Assembly: GCA_020723085.1 (NCBI GenBank)
Contig: DYJN01000001.1
Span: 92,911 to 156,910, forward strand
Reading direction: 5' to 3'
Length of the DNA: 64,000 nucleotides
DNA from: Arcobacter sp.
Lineage (GTDB): Bacteria; Acidobacteriota; Terriglobia; Bryobacterales; Bryobacteraceae
Both the position numbers and the translations under genes were made by a program. This document shows, in pieces, positions 44,490-55,436 of the stretch. How positions within the stretch are numbered: position 1 is the first letter of the stretch; every line of letters starts with the position of its first letter. The notes under the pieces were generated by a model. It was not told the origin of the DNA. It saw only the letters and a program-made list of their open reading frames with translations, and did no database searches.

Positions 44490-45618
44490 ACTTGGCGGTC
44501 CATTTCCATAGCCGCCTGGCGCCGCCGGAGGTCTCCGCATACTATCGCGTGCGCATGCCGGACCTCGAGCAGCTCGGCAGCGAGTGGCGGGCGGGCTGTC
44601 CAATCCACAAAGGCGAGGATTCGAACTTCTCGGCCAACGCCGAAACCGGATTGTGGATGTGCCACAGCCAGTGCGGGCGCGGTGGCCCGGTGTACGACCT
44701 GGAGATTGCGCTCACCGGCGCTGACTTTCCCGACGCCGCGCCTGCAGTGCGCCGCATCATCGGCAGGCCGGACTCGCGCCCGGCCGCAGTGGAACCGCAG
44801 ATGAAGTGGGGCTTGCTTGGCTGGCAGCACGAGTATCTGCGCAAGCGCATCGAGAAAGTGGAAGCCGGGCATGGATGGAAGCACAGCGCGGCCTACCCAT
44901 GCTTCGAAGCCGATGGCCGCTTTTCTGATGTGAAGGTCCGTTTCATCGACAAGCAGAACGACAAGACCTTCCGGCAGTACGCCCTCTCATCCAGCGGTGG
45001 CTGGATCTCGCGGAGGAAGGCGGGCAAGCAGCCGATCCTGTACCGTCTGAACACGCCCGCTGCCGCGGATGAGATCTTCATTGTGAACGGCGAGAAAGCG
45101 GCCGGCCGGGGCGCAGCCGAACTCCGCATCGTGACCGCCTGCGCGCCCGGCGGCGAGGGCAAATGGTGCGCCGAGTATACGAAGCCGAGGGCATCCTGGC
45201 CTGGGCTGTGGAGGGCGCGAAACTCTGGTGGCAACATGGTCTCGGCAAGCCGCCCGAGGTCGTGGCTGCCAACGGCGGCTGGCGCGCGGAGAACGACCAG
45301 CTTGGCCGGCTCATCGAGGAGCGCTGCGTGCTTGCCGAGTCCTTCAACGGCAAGGCCCGCCAACTCTACGAATGCTATCGCGCGCGGGCGGAGGGCGCGG
45401 GCGAGAACGCCATCTCCGAGACTCTATTCGGCAGGCGGCTGAAGGATCGGGGCTTTGCGAAGGAGCATCGACGTTACGGCGCGGTCTATGCCGGCATCGC
45501 TCTACGGGCCCAAGACGGCGCCTCGGCAGAAGAGGTGCGACGGGTTTGCGGCGTGACGGGTTGTGATGCCTTTTTTCAAAACATCCGTTGCCCCGCGCAT
45601 ATAAGGACCATTTCTTAG
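44486..45618 (+). pseudogene. P4-type primase-helicase remnant with internal deletion
   Basis: The 5' part (GTG at 44486) encodes a CHC2-type zinc finger (Cys38, His41, Cys59, Cys63) and the beginning of a toprim domain (EIFIVNGEKAA). Near 45160 the reading frame breaks. The 3' part, in another frame up to 45618, encodes the C-terminal end of a P4-family primase/helicase (EGILAWAVEGAKLWWQHGLG, then LIEERCVL and FGRRLKDRGF). The core of the toprim domain and the whole SF3 helicase are missing, so a deletion plus frameshift has joined the ends. The product cannot replicate DNA. Confidence 0.85.
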
Positions 45619-45770
45619 AACAACCCCTCACAAGCCGTCACGCCTCTGAACCCGTCACCAGGACCGGCGGCGTTGATACCCTTTTCCCGAGCCGGGCGGC
45701 GGGTAAAACGATGGCACGCTTTGGCCAGTGTCAGGCTCGAAAACAGGTTGATTGGTTGATGGTTTCCGGC

Positions 45771-46004
45771 CTACAGATCCTCGGGCTTGAGGCCGGTCTT
45801 TTTCGCGAGGACTTTCATCGCCGCAGGGCCGAGCGTGACCCGGTCATGGTAGGCGAACAAGAGATCGGGCCAGCCGGGACGTTCCAGGATACGGTGGGAG
45901 GTTCCGCTTTGGCGTTTGATGCGCCAGCCGATTCGAAGCAGAGCCGCCAAGGCCCGCTTGGCCTTGGTGGACGGCCAACTCTGAGGAGGCTCTTCAGGCC
46001 GCAA
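45771..46004 (-). CDS. hicA: HicA-type mRNA interferase toxin
   Basis: The 77-residue protein has the HicA pattern: a helix (KAKRALAALLRIGW), then RQSGTSHRIL with the catalytic His, and a short C-terminal helix. HicA cleaves mRNA after double-stranded-RNA-like folding. No ATG fits; the likely start is TTG at 46004, 11 bp inside the hicB gene. It follows hicB, so the order is hicB-hicA, the less usual one. Confidence 0.8.
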   Translation of the reverse strand: MRPEEPPQSWPSTKAKRALAALLRIGWRIKRQSGTSHRILERPGWPDLLFAYHDRVTLGPAAMKVLAKKTGLKPEDL

Positions 46005-46227
46005 CGAAGGATACGTCCATGGGGCCGGGAACCGCTTCGCCGTGTTCCAGGCGGTCAGCAATGAGCCTGAGCGCTAGCGCCTGCGCGGCGGCGGTCGCCT
46101 GCTTCTTGGTCCGCCCATACGCCGTAACGCCGGGCAGGGCCGGGATGTCCGCCAACCAGCGGCCATCCTCCTCCCGGTAGTACTCGATAGTGAGCGAGAA
46201 TCGGTTCGCCGATGGACGTTTCGGCAT
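45994..46227 (-). CDS. hicB: HicB-family antitoxin
   Basis: The 77-residue protein has the HicB fold: LTIEYYREEDGRWLADIPALPG, followed by TKKQATAAAQALALRLIADR. This is the partial RNase-H-like core that binds HicA. No C-terminal DNA-binding helix-turn-helix is seen, so autoregulation may be weak or done by another protein. The ATG at 46227 was chosen because upstream in-frame residues are not protein-like. Confidence 0.83.
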   Translation of the reverse strand: MPKRPSANRFSLTIEYYREEDGRWLADIPALPGVTAYGRTKKQATAAAQALALRLIADRLEHGEAVPGPMDVSFVAA

Positions 46228-46280
46228 AACTATATCTTCCCACCAAACCTGATCCAGAAAAACGCCGGTGTGAATCGACC

Positions 46281-46754
46281 ATGAGCAGCAGACCCGACAA
46301 GCCGCTGATGACCCAGGCTGAGTACGCCCGGCACCGCGGCAAGAGCCCACAGTACATCAACAAGCTGGCCAGGGCTGGCATCCTCGTGATGCGGGGTCGC
46401 TTGGTGGACGCCGCCGCGTCGGACGCTGTGCTGGATGACAAGCCCGACGAGGGTTCCGCTGGCCAGCAGCCCGCCACGTTCGCCCAGGCGCGCCTGGCGC
46501 GCGAAGTCTTCTCCGCGAAGCGGAAGAAACTGGAGTACGAGACGCGGATCGGAAAGCCCGCGCCGACTGACGAGGTCAGCATCAAGTGGTACACGCTGGG
46601 CCGTCAGATCCGTAACCGCGTGCTCGGGATCGCCGGCAAGCTCGCGCCGCAATTGGCCGCCGAAACCGATGTGCGCCGCGTCCGCGAGATCCTCGACGCC
46701 AAGTTGACGGCCATCCTGAAGGGACTCGCCGAGGACATCCGCCATGGGGCTTGA
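46281..46754 (+). CDS. phage terminase small subunit-like protein (Nu1 type)
   Basis: The 157-residue protein has an N-terminal helix-turn-helix (QAEYARHRGKSPQYINKLARAG, as in Nu1/MerR-like heads) and a long charged helix (LAREVFSAKRKKLEYE) typical of oligomerising terminase small subunits, which recognise the packaging site. Its stop overlaps the large terminase start by 11 bp, which supports the assignment. Confidence 0.82.
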   Translation: MSSRPDKPLMTQAEYARHRGKSPQYINKLARAGILVMRGRLVDAAASDAVLDDKPDEGSAGQQPATFAQARLAREVFSAKRKKLEYETRIGKPAPTDEVSIKWYTLGRQIRNRVLGIAGKLAPQLAAETDVRRVREILDAKLTAILKGLAEDIRHGA

Positions 46755-47781
46755 AGTCTGCGTGGCGCGCCTGGCGGACTCGCTCGCGCCGCCCCCGCGC
46801 CAGACCGTCTCCGAGTGGGCCGACCAGAACCGCCGCCTTTCGTCCGAGGCATCGGCCGAGCGCGGCGGGTGGCGCACCGGCCGCGCTCCGTACCAGCAGG
46901 CCGTCATGGATGCCTTCTCGCCTTACAGCCCCTACGAGCGGATTGTGGTGATAAGCAGTTCTCAGATCGGTAAAACGGAGACTCTACTCAACTTCGCCGG
47001 CTACATCATCGACCGCGATCCGGGGCCGGTGCTGGTGGTGCAGCCGCGCGTCGAGGACGGCAAGTCGTGGTCCAAGGACCGTCTCGCGCCCATGCTGCGC
47101 GACACTCCATGCCTGCGCGGCAAGGTTTCCGACGTCCGGGCGCGCGACGCGAACAACACCACGCTTCATAAGCGGTTTCCTGGAGGGCACATCACCATCG
47201 CCGGCGCGAACTCGGCGGCAGGCCTCGCCGCCCGGCCCATCCGCTACGCCCTGCTTGACGAAGTGGACCGTTACCCGGCGAGCGCCGGCGCCGAGGGCGA
47301 TCCGATGTCGCTGCCGATCAAGCGGACGGCGACGTTCCGGAATCGCAAGATCGTGATGGTTTCCTCGCCGACGGTGAAAGGCGCCTCGCGTGTGGAGGCG
47401 GCTTGGCTCAAGTCGAACCGGCAGAGCTACTGGGTGCCCTGTCCGGACTGCGGACACTTCCAGATCCTTCGCTGGCCCAACCTCGAGTGGCCGGACGCCG
47501 ATCTGGCGGCCGCAGCGTACCGTTGCGAGCATTGCGCCGCGCTGATCCCGGGCTACCGGAAGGCCTGGATGCTGGCGCGCGGCGAGTGGAGGCCGATCAA
47601 TCCCAAGGCCAAGGCCGTCGGCCTCCGGATCAAACCAGTTGTACTCGAATTGGATGGAGTGTGGAGAGACGGCCTCCGAGTTCCTAATGGCAAAAGAGAG
47701 CCAGAGACTCTGCGACCCTCTGTCAACACCGCTCTCGCCAAACCCTGGGCCACGAGGCCCACACGAATGGCTGTGATGTGA
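46744..47781 (+). pseudogene. terminase large subunit (GpA type), truncated and frameshifted
   Basis: The 345-codon frame encodes the GpA ATPase motor: SSSQIGKTETLLN is the Walker A-like loop, DEVDRYPAS the Walker B and a zinc-binding CxxC pair follows (CPDCGHF). The nuclease domain that normally follows is absent. Between about 47630 and 47700 the family sequence (SNQLYSNWMECGETASEF) is read in frame +1, and then the original frame resumes (PETLRPSVNTALAKPW). So two compensating indels garble about 22 residues. The gene ends 7 bp before the right repeat. It is inactive. Confidence 0.83.
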
Positions 47782-47787
47782 ACCGCG

Positions 47788-47940
<153 letters not shown>

Positions 47941-48345
47941 TCGGCAGGTCGCAGTGGCTACACTCATTTTACACAAACCCGCGCCTCCGGAAGCCCTGAA
48001 TCAGCCGTGGCGGCGCCAGAGGGCAGCGTGGCGGAAAGCCGCTTCCCCGGCGAAGCCGCTCTCCCTCGCCGCCTGCAGACATGCCCGGGGAGCGCGGCAT
48101 CCCCCCTCCGCATTCGGCTCCCGGCCCTGTTGTCCCGAAACCCGCCTTCCCGCTTCCACACGGAAGACGCCCGGCTCGCCCCGTGACGGCGCTGGCGCCG
48201 CCAGGATCGGCGCATTCCGGAAGCCCGCCGTGATTCCGGCACGCACAGCAAAGAAAAAGGAAAACCGCCTGAACCGGATCCCGGATTCCTGCACGCTGGG
48301 ACGCGCGGAAGCGTCAAACCCGGTAGAGGCAGGAAACCTGCGCCC
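47941..48345. other. GC-rich spacer before the secretion operon
   Basis: The 405-bp gap lies between the tRNA promoter region and the gspF ATG. After an AT-rich patch near 47965 (possible tRNA promoter) the rest is C-rich with no convincing reading frame. A short hairpin (GCAGG-aaa-CCTGC, 48329-48341) sits just before the ATG at 48346. Confidence 0.5.
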
Positions 48346-49551
48346 ATGCCCGAGTACGCTCTCAAATACGCCGACGCCCGCGGCGAGATCCGTCAGGAGA
48401 TCGTCGAAGGCGCAAGCGAACAGGAGATCCGCGACCGCATGGCGCAGCAGGGCTTCCTCGTCTATTCCGTCCGTCCCCGCGCCGCGCTCAGCCTCGCCCC
48501 GAAGCCGGGCCGCCGCCGCAAGCTCGACCTGGAAAAATTCCTCATCTTCAACCAGCAGTTCATCACGCTGTTCCGCGCCGGGCTGCCCATTCTCAAGTGC
48601 CTTGACCTGCTCGGCGACCGGCTCACCGATGCCAGGCTCAGCCCCGTCATCCGCGAGATCCGCGACGACGTCAAAAAGGGCTCGCTGCTGAGCGAAGCCT
48701 TCCAGCGGCAGCAGCTCTTTCCGCCCATCTACGTCACCTCGATCATGGCGGGCGAGCGCAGCGGCGCCCTCGGCGAAGTGCTCGATCGCTATCTCGCCTA
48801 CCAGCGGCTGGTGCTCGCCGTCCGCAAGAAGATCGTGCTCTCGCTGATCTACCCCAGCGTTCTGGTCGTGCTCGTCATCGGGCTGATCGTGTTCCTGGTC
48901 ACCTTCGTCGTGCCGCGCTTCGCCGAACTATACTCGACCACCAACGCCGCCCTGCCTGCTCCGACGCGCCTGCTCATCGCGGTAGGCCTGGCCGCCGAGC
49001 AGTTCATCGTCATCGGCGCCGTTGCGCTGGTCCTGCTGATCCTCGGCGGCCGATACTACCTGCGCACGGACGCGGGCCGCGCGATGGCGGACCGCATCAA
49101 GGCGCGCGCGCCGCTGCTCGGCGAAATCTGGCTCAAATACCAGGTGGCGCAACTGGCGCGGCTGCTGGCGACGCTGCTGTCCGGCGGCATCCCGCTCGTG
49201 CAGGGCATGGAGACGGCGTCGCAGTCGGTCGACAGCCCGCTGCTGCGCTCCGCCCTGAGCGAGGCCCAGAAGCGCGTCAGGGAAGGGCAGTCCCTGTCGG
49301 GCGCGCTGGCTTCCACCGGACTGTTGCCCGGCCTCGCCATTGACATGATCGAAGTCGGCGAAAGCACGGGCGCGCTGCCGCAAATGCTGAACAGCGTGGC
49401 CGAGTTCTACGAGGACGACGTCAACACCCGCATGCAGGCCGCGCTCTCCCTCATCGAGCCGTCCATCATGATCTTCATGGGGCTGTTCGTCGCCTTCGTG
49501 CTCGTCTCGCTCTATCTGCCCATCTTCTCGCTGGCCGACGCAATGAAATAG
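48346..49551 (+). CDS. gspF: type II secretion/type IV pilus inner-membrane protein GspF/PilC
   Basis: The 401-residue protein has two T2SF domains (about 65-190 and 265-390), each with conserved FxxxLxxLLxxGxP-type segments (FITLFRAGLPILKC; LLATLLSGGIPLVQG), and about three membrane helices. The N-terminal YALKYADARGE segment is the usual start. It forms the inner-membrane platform with the GspE ATPase, whose gene begins 10 bp later. Here F precedes E, and PilMNOP-like genes follow. Confidence 0.94.
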   Translation: MPEYALKYADARGEIRQEIVEGASEQEIRDRMAQQGFLVYSVRPRAALSLAPKPGRRRKLDLEKFLIFNQQFITLFRAGLPILKCLDLLGDRLTDARLSPVIREIRDDVKKGSLLSEAFQRQQLFPPIYVTSIMAGERSGALGEVLDRYLAYQRLVLAVRKKIVLSLIYPSVLVVLVIGLIVFLVTFVVPRFAELYSTTNAALPAPTRLLIAVGLAAEQFIVIGAVALVLLILGGRYYLRTDAGRAMADRIKARAPLLGEIWLKYQVAQLARLLATLLSGGIPLVQGMETASQSVDSPLLRSALSEAQKRVREGQSLSGALASTGLLPGLAIDMIEVGESTGALPQMLNSVAEFYEDDVNTRMQAALSLIEPSIMIFMGLFVAFVLVSLYLPIFSLADAMK

Positions 49552-49561
49552 GAGACCCCCC

Positions 49562-51184
<1,623 letters not shown>

Positions 51185-52096
51185 ATGCACGGGTTCCACT
51201 GGCTGAAATCGCTCGTCGCCGACCCGCCCCCCGAGGCCGTCTTCGAGGTCTCGGCGCGCGGCATCGCATGGTCGCCCACAAGGCGGCCGCATCTCGAGTG
51301 GACGCCGCTTCAGGAAGGCGCCCTGGAGATCTCGCCGCTCGAAAACAATGTGCGGGATCCGGAGGCCTTCGCCGCCGCCGTCCGCGCAGCCGCGGGCGAC
51401 GGCGAAGGGCGCGGGCGTCGCCGCCGCGCCGCCCTCATCCTGCCGGATTACTGCGCGCGCGTCACCGTGCTCGATTTCGATTCCTTTCCGGACGAGCCCC
51501 AGGAACAGCTTCAGCTCGTGCGCTTCCGCATCCGCCGCGTCGTGCCCTTCGACATCGAGAACGCCGTCGTCGCCTGTTATCCGCAGCCGCGGCAGGACGG
51601 CTCGAAACGCATCGAAGTGGCCGCCGCCGTCGTCAACATGGACGTCGCGTCGCATTATGAGACGCCCTTCCGCGCGGCCGGCCTGCACTGCGGCTTTGTC
51701 ACGCTCTCGGCGCTTGCCGCGCTCTCTCTGCCTCCCGCGGAGGAGCCGTCCCGGCATGGCCCGCGCGTCGTGGCCAAGCTCGGCGGCGGCGCCCTTGCCG
51801 TCAGCCTGCTGGAAGGCGCGCGGCTGCGGCTGTACCGCTGCGTGCAGCTCGGGGAGGAAGGGCTCGAAGAGGCCACGTCGGTGCTCGCCACCACGCTCGC
51901 TTACGCGGAGGACGAACTCGGGGAGCGCGCCGCCGGCATCCAGGCATGCGGGCTCGGCCGCGAGCAGCAGGACTGGATCGAGCGCTGGCGCGAGGAGTTC
52001 CGGATCCCCCTGTGCGGCGTGCGCGGCCGCTTCGGCCAGCCGTCGCCGTACAACGCCGGCCTGCTCGGCTATCTCGAATCGCTGGAGGCCGCATGA
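51185..52096 (+). CDS. PilM-like actin-fold assembly protein
   Basis: The 303-residue protein lacks strong motifs but its position between GspE and a PilN-like gene, and its alternating strand-helix pattern with LILPDYCARVTVLDFDSF (a PilM-type ADY-like segment), fit PilM/GspL cytoplasmic domains. These bind the PilN N-terminus on the cytoplasmic face. It begins immediately after the GspE stop and overlaps the next gene by 4 bp. Confidence 0.75.
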   Translation: MHGFHWLKSLVADPPPEAVFEVSARGIAWSPTRRPHLEWTPLQEGALEISPLENNVRDPEAFAAAVRAAAGDGEGRGRRRRAALILPDYCARVTVLDFDSFPDEPQEQLQLVRFRIRRVVPFDIENAVVACYPQPRQDGSKRIEVAAAVVNMDVASHYETPFRAAGLHCGFVTLSALAALSLPPAEEPSRHGPRVVAKLGGGALAVSLLEGARLRLYRCVQLGEEGLEEATSVLATTLAYAEDELGERAAGIQACGLGREQQDWIERWREEFRIPLCGVRGRFGQPSPYNAGLLGYLESLEAA

Positions 52097-52674
52097 GTCC
52101 GCCCCGCGTCCACCTTCCCCTGAACCTCGCCCGCGAGCCCTTCCGCCGGGACCGGCCCGTCCTCGTAGCCTCGGCCGCCGCCGCCGTGCTCATGCTCGCC
52201 GTGCTCGCGCTCCTGGTTGCCAGCATTGTCCAGCAGCGCGAGCTTGCCGCCTCGAGCCGCGCCCAGCTTGCCGCTGTCGAGGCCCAGCTCCGCGCCGCCG
52301 CAGCCGAACAGGGGCGGCTGGAGGCGCAGCTCCGCCAGCCCGCCAACGCCGCCGTGCTCGACCGCAGCTTTCTCTTCAACGCCCTCATCCAGCGCAAAAG
52401 CCTCTCCTGGACGCTGCTGTTTTCTGACCTCGAGAAGGTGATGCCCGGCAGCGTCCGCCTCGTCACCGTGCGCCCGTACCTCGCCGGCGGCAACGAGGTC
52501 CAGCTCGACATGGTTGTCGGCGCGCAGTCTCCCGATCCCGTCATTGAACTGCTGAAACGGCTCGAGCGGTCGCCCACCTTCGGCGCCACGTCTCTGCTCA
52601 GCTCTTCGCCGCCTACCCAGAACGAACCTCTCTACCGCTACCGCGTGAGCGTCAGCTATGCCCAGAAACTCTGA
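52093..52674 (+). CDS. PilN-like membrane assembly protein
   Basis: The 193-residue protein has the PilN opening (LPLNLAREPFRRDR; PilN binds PilM through an INLLP-like segment), one membrane helix at about 27-48, a coiled coil (about 50-90) and a small ferredoxin-like periplasmic domain. ATGA overlap with the upstream gene indicates coupling. Confidence 0.82.
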   Translation: MSPPRVHLPLNLAREPFRRDRPVLVASAAAAVLMLAVLALLVASIVQQRELAASSRAQLAAVEAQLRAAAAEQGRLEAQLRQPANAAVLDRSFLFNALIQRKSLSWTLLFSDLEKVMPGSVRLVTVRPYLAGGNEVQLDMVVGAQSPDPVIELLKRLERSPTFGATSLLSSSPPTQNEPLYRYRVSVSYAQKL

Positions 52675-53482
52675 CACCGCCTGGAAAACCTGGCTCCGCG
52701 ACCCGCGCCATGCCGTGCGCCTCGTCCTCGGGACGCTTCTCGCCGCCAACCTCGCCGCCGCTTGGTTCGCCTTTCACACGCCGGGCGGCACGGCGGAGGA
52801 CCTGGAGCGCGAGCTCGCGGCAAAGCGCCGCCAGCTCCTCGCCCGGCGCCAAGCGGTGGAGCGGCTCAGGCAGTCGGCCTCCAGGACCGAGGCTGCGCGC
52901 GAGTCCGGCGACGCCTTTCTGCGCGAGTACTTCCTGCCCCGGCAGCACGCCTATTCACTGCTGGAGATCGAACTCGCCAACGCTGCCCGCCGCTCCGGCG
53001 TCCGACCCCGCGAGCGCAACGTCTCGTTCGAACCCATCGAGGGCAGCGACACCCTCGGCATGCTGAACATCAACGCGAATTTCGAAGGCACCTACGCCGA
53101 TCTCATCGAACTGCTCTACGCCCTGGACCGCTCCCGCCGCATGTTGATCCTCGAGCAGCTCCAGGCTTCGCCGCAGCAGAGCGGCGCGACGCTGGCCATG
53201 ACGCTCAAGCTGAAGGCATTCATCCGCATGGAAGGGCCGCAGGAGGCTGAGGAGCCGGAATTGCTCAGCGCCGCACCCTCCCCTGCCCTCGCCCCGGCGG
53301 CGGCTCCGGCGGCGGCGCCGCCCGTCAAACCGGCGTCCGCCCCCGTATCGCAAGCGCCGCCGAAGGCTGTGCGTCCGCAGCCCGATGCCTTCAGCGAGCC
53401 GCGTTCCGGTCCCATGCCCCAGCCCCCGAAGAGCCGCTTCTTTAACCGCCGCCGTCCCGCCGGCGGGGAGGAGGAGCAGTGA
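52658..53482 (+). CDS. PilO-like membrane assembly protein
   Basis: The 274-residue protein has a membrane helix at about 20-40, a coiled coil (about 45-75), a PilO-type ferredoxin-like domain to about 185 and then an unusually long Ala/Pro-rich tail (about 195-260), probably extended and periplasmic. PilO pairs with PilN to form the inner-membrane alignment complex. It overlaps the upstream gene by 17 bp. Confidence 0.78.
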   Translation: MPRNSDTAWKTWLRDPRHAVRLVLGTLLAANLAAAWFAFHTPGGTAEDLERELAAKRRQLLARRQAVERLRQSASRTEAARESGDAFLREYFLPRQHAYSLLEIELANAARRSGVRPRERNVSFEPIEGSDTLGMLNINANFEGTYADLIELLYALDRSRRMLILEQLQASPQQSGATLAMTLKLKAFIRMEGPQEAEEPELLSAAPSPALAPAAAPAAAPPVKPASAPVSQAPPKAVRPQPDAFSEPRSGPMPQPPKSRFFNRRRPAGGEEEQ

Positions 53483-54183
53483 GCAGACCGCGTCTCGAAT
53501 GGAAGCTCGGCGCCGAACCGAAAAAGGTCGCCATCCTCGTCGCGCTGCTCACCACGGCGGCGTACTTTTTCTCGCAGAACCTTTCCGAGAACCCGCCCGC
53601 TGCGCCGCCCCCGCGCCCTCGCCCTGCGTCAGCCGCAGCGGTGAAAACCGCCGGCTCGCCCGCCGCCGCTGCCGCCGGGACGCCATCCGCCGGACGCCGC
53701 GAGTTCCGCCCGTCCCTCCTTCCCCGCAAGGACGAGGACCGCTCTGGCGCCGACCCGACGCTCAGTCTCGATCTGCTCGCGCGGGTCGATCACGTCAAGT
53801 TCGAGAGCGCGGGACGCAATCTCTTCGAATTCGGCCCCGTTGAGGCCCAGAAACCGAAATTGCCGGAACCGAAAATCCAGGTGAAAAAAGAGCCGAAATT
53901 CATCGGCCCCGAACCGCCGCCGCCGCCTCCTGCCCCTCCCGTCAAGCCCCCTCCGCCCCCCATCCCGCTCAAGTTCTACGGCCTCGCCCTCCCCGCACGC
54001 GGCAACGACAAGCGCGTATTCTGTCTCCAGGGAGACGAAATCCTGACCCCCTCGGAAGGGGACCTCGTGCAGAACCGGTACCGCATCGTGCGCATCACGC
54101 CTGCGGCGGTTCTGGTCGAGGATACGCAGTACAAGCATCAGCAGCAGATCCCCATCGATCAGCCGCTGGCTCCGGGAGGTTGA
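53479..54183 (+). CDS. PilP-like periplasmic protein
   Basis: The 234-residue protein has one N-terminal membrane helix (about 17-34), long Ala/Pro-rich linkers and a C-terminal beta-domain (LKFYGLALPARGNDKRVFCLQGDEI, then VEDTQYKHQQQIPI) resembling the PilP/GspC domain that meets the secretin. The polyproline run around 150-165 is low complexity. Overlaps the upstream gene by 4 bp. Confidence 0.75.
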   Translation: MSRPRLEWKLGAEPKKVAILVALLTTAAYFFSQNLSENPPAAPPPRPRPASAAAVKTAGSPAAAAAGTPSAGRREFRPSLLPRKDEDRSGADPTLSLDLLARVDHVKFESAGRNLFEFGPVEAQKPKLPEPKIQVKKEPKFIGPEPPPPPPAPPVKPPPPPIPLKFYGLALPARGNDKRVFCLQGDEILTPSEGDLVQNRYRIVRITPAAVLVEDTQYKHQQQIPIDQPLAPGG

Positions 54184-54193
54184 GGATACAGGC

Positions 54194-55429
54194 ATGAGAT
54201 ACCGGCGCAGGCAATCTCAGCGCGGCTTCGCCCTCCTGTTCGTCTTCGCGCTTGCCGCCGCGGCGTTGGTGATGCTCTACCTCGAAATGCCCCGGGTTGC
54301 GTTTGAGCATCAGCGCGACAAGGAGGCTCTCCTTATCGACCGCGGCGAAGAGTACACCCGCGCCATCCAGCTCTACGTCCAGAAATTCCGGAAATACCCG
54401 CAGTCAATCGACGAGCTCGAAACCACGAACAACGTCCGGTTTCTGCGGAAGCGGTTCCGGGACCCGATCACCGGCGAGGAGGAGTGGCGCCTGATCCACA
54501 TCGACGCCGCCGGCCAGTTCGTCGATTCGCTGATCCATAAACGCCAGGAGCAACAACAGAAGGAAAGCGCCCCCCACGTGCTTCAGTCCAGCGTTCAGGG
54601 CATCGGCGTCTCCGCCCAGGTGGTGTCGCCGCAAGGGGAATCCCAGAGCCCGAATCCCGCCCTGCGCCGAACCGCCAGCGACCGCATCATCCCCGGGCTT
54701 GCGCCCGGACATCAACCTGCCGCGGAGACCCCGTCCGAGGGCGGAACGCAGCCCGAAACGGGGCAGCCGCCGGTGTCTCTCGCCCCTCCGCAGCCGGGTT
54801 CGGAGACTCCCTTGCGCGGCGAGCCCGGCAGCCCCGGCGCTGCTCCTTCACAACAGGGCGGCTTCCGGATGCCGGGCACCGTGCCGCAGCCGGCCGCTGG
54901 CGCTTCGGCACAAGGCGTGCCGCCGCAGCCCGGCGCGCCTCCTTCCATCGGATATGGAGGCGGGATCGGATCCGTCTCGGCCACGCCTCCTCCCTCTCCC
55001 GGCAGCCCCGCCTCCGGCTCCGCGCCCGGCGCCGTCGCGCCGCCGGGCCAGCGTCCCGGCGCTCCAAACGAGGCTCTCCAGGCCATTCAACGCCTTCTCA
55101 CCCGCCAGCCCGCCGCCGGCGCGCAGCAGCCGGGAGGGATGCTCCTTGGCGGTGGTATCGCCGGAGTCGCTTCCCGCGCCGACATGGAAGGCATCCGCAC
55201 TTACAACGAACGGACCAATTACAGGGAGTGGGAGTTCCTCTTCGATTTCCGCAAAGCCATGCAGGCGGCAGGTCTTGGCGCGGGACAGCAAACGCAGCAG
55301 GGCTTGCCCGGACAGGCGCCCTCCCAGGAGTCCGGTCCGTTCCAGCGGCCCGGCCGCGGCTCCGGTTTCGGCGGGTTCGGGAGTTTCGGCGCCGGCCAGC
55401 CCCAGCCCGCGCCTCCCGTCCGGCCGTAA
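54194..55429 (+). CDS. GspK-like pseudopilin with long Pro/Gly-rich tail
   Basis: The 411-residue protein starts with basic residues, then RGFALLFVFALAAAALVML, a class III signal in which the cleavage-site Gly is kept but position 5 is Phe instead of Glu, as in GspK-type minor pseudopilins. A helical segment to about 140 (EYTRAIQLYVQKFRKYPQS, similar to GspG-like repeats) is followed by a low-complexity Pro/Gly/Gln-rich region to the end. Its length is much beyond a major pseudopilin. It closes the operon. Confidence 0.75.
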   Translation: MRYRRRQSQRGFALLFVFALAAAALVMLYLEMPRVAFEHQRDKEALLIDRGEEYTRAIQLYVQKFRKYPQSIDELETTNNVRFLRKRFRDPITGEEEWRLIHIDAAGQFVDSLIHKRQEQQQKESAPHVLQSSVQGIGVSAQVVSPQGESQSPNPALRRTASDRIIPGLAPGHQPAAETPSEGGTQPETGQPPVSLAPPQPGSETPLRGEPGSPGAAPSQQGGFRMPGTVPQPAAGASAQGVPPQPGAPPSIGYGGGIGSVSATPPPSPGSPASGSAPGAVAPPGQRPGAPNEALQAIQRLLTRQPAAGAQQPGGMLLGGGIAGVASRADMEGIRTYNERTNYREWEFLFDFRKAMQAAGLGAGQQTQQGLPGQAPSQESGPFQRPGRGSGFGGFGSFGAGQPQPAPPVRP

Positions 55430-55436
55430 TGCGCTG

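Noticed and set aside
53890-53970. Tandem repeat in the PilP-like gene
   Set aside because: It is a polyproline-coding low-complexity stretch and not a separate repeat element.
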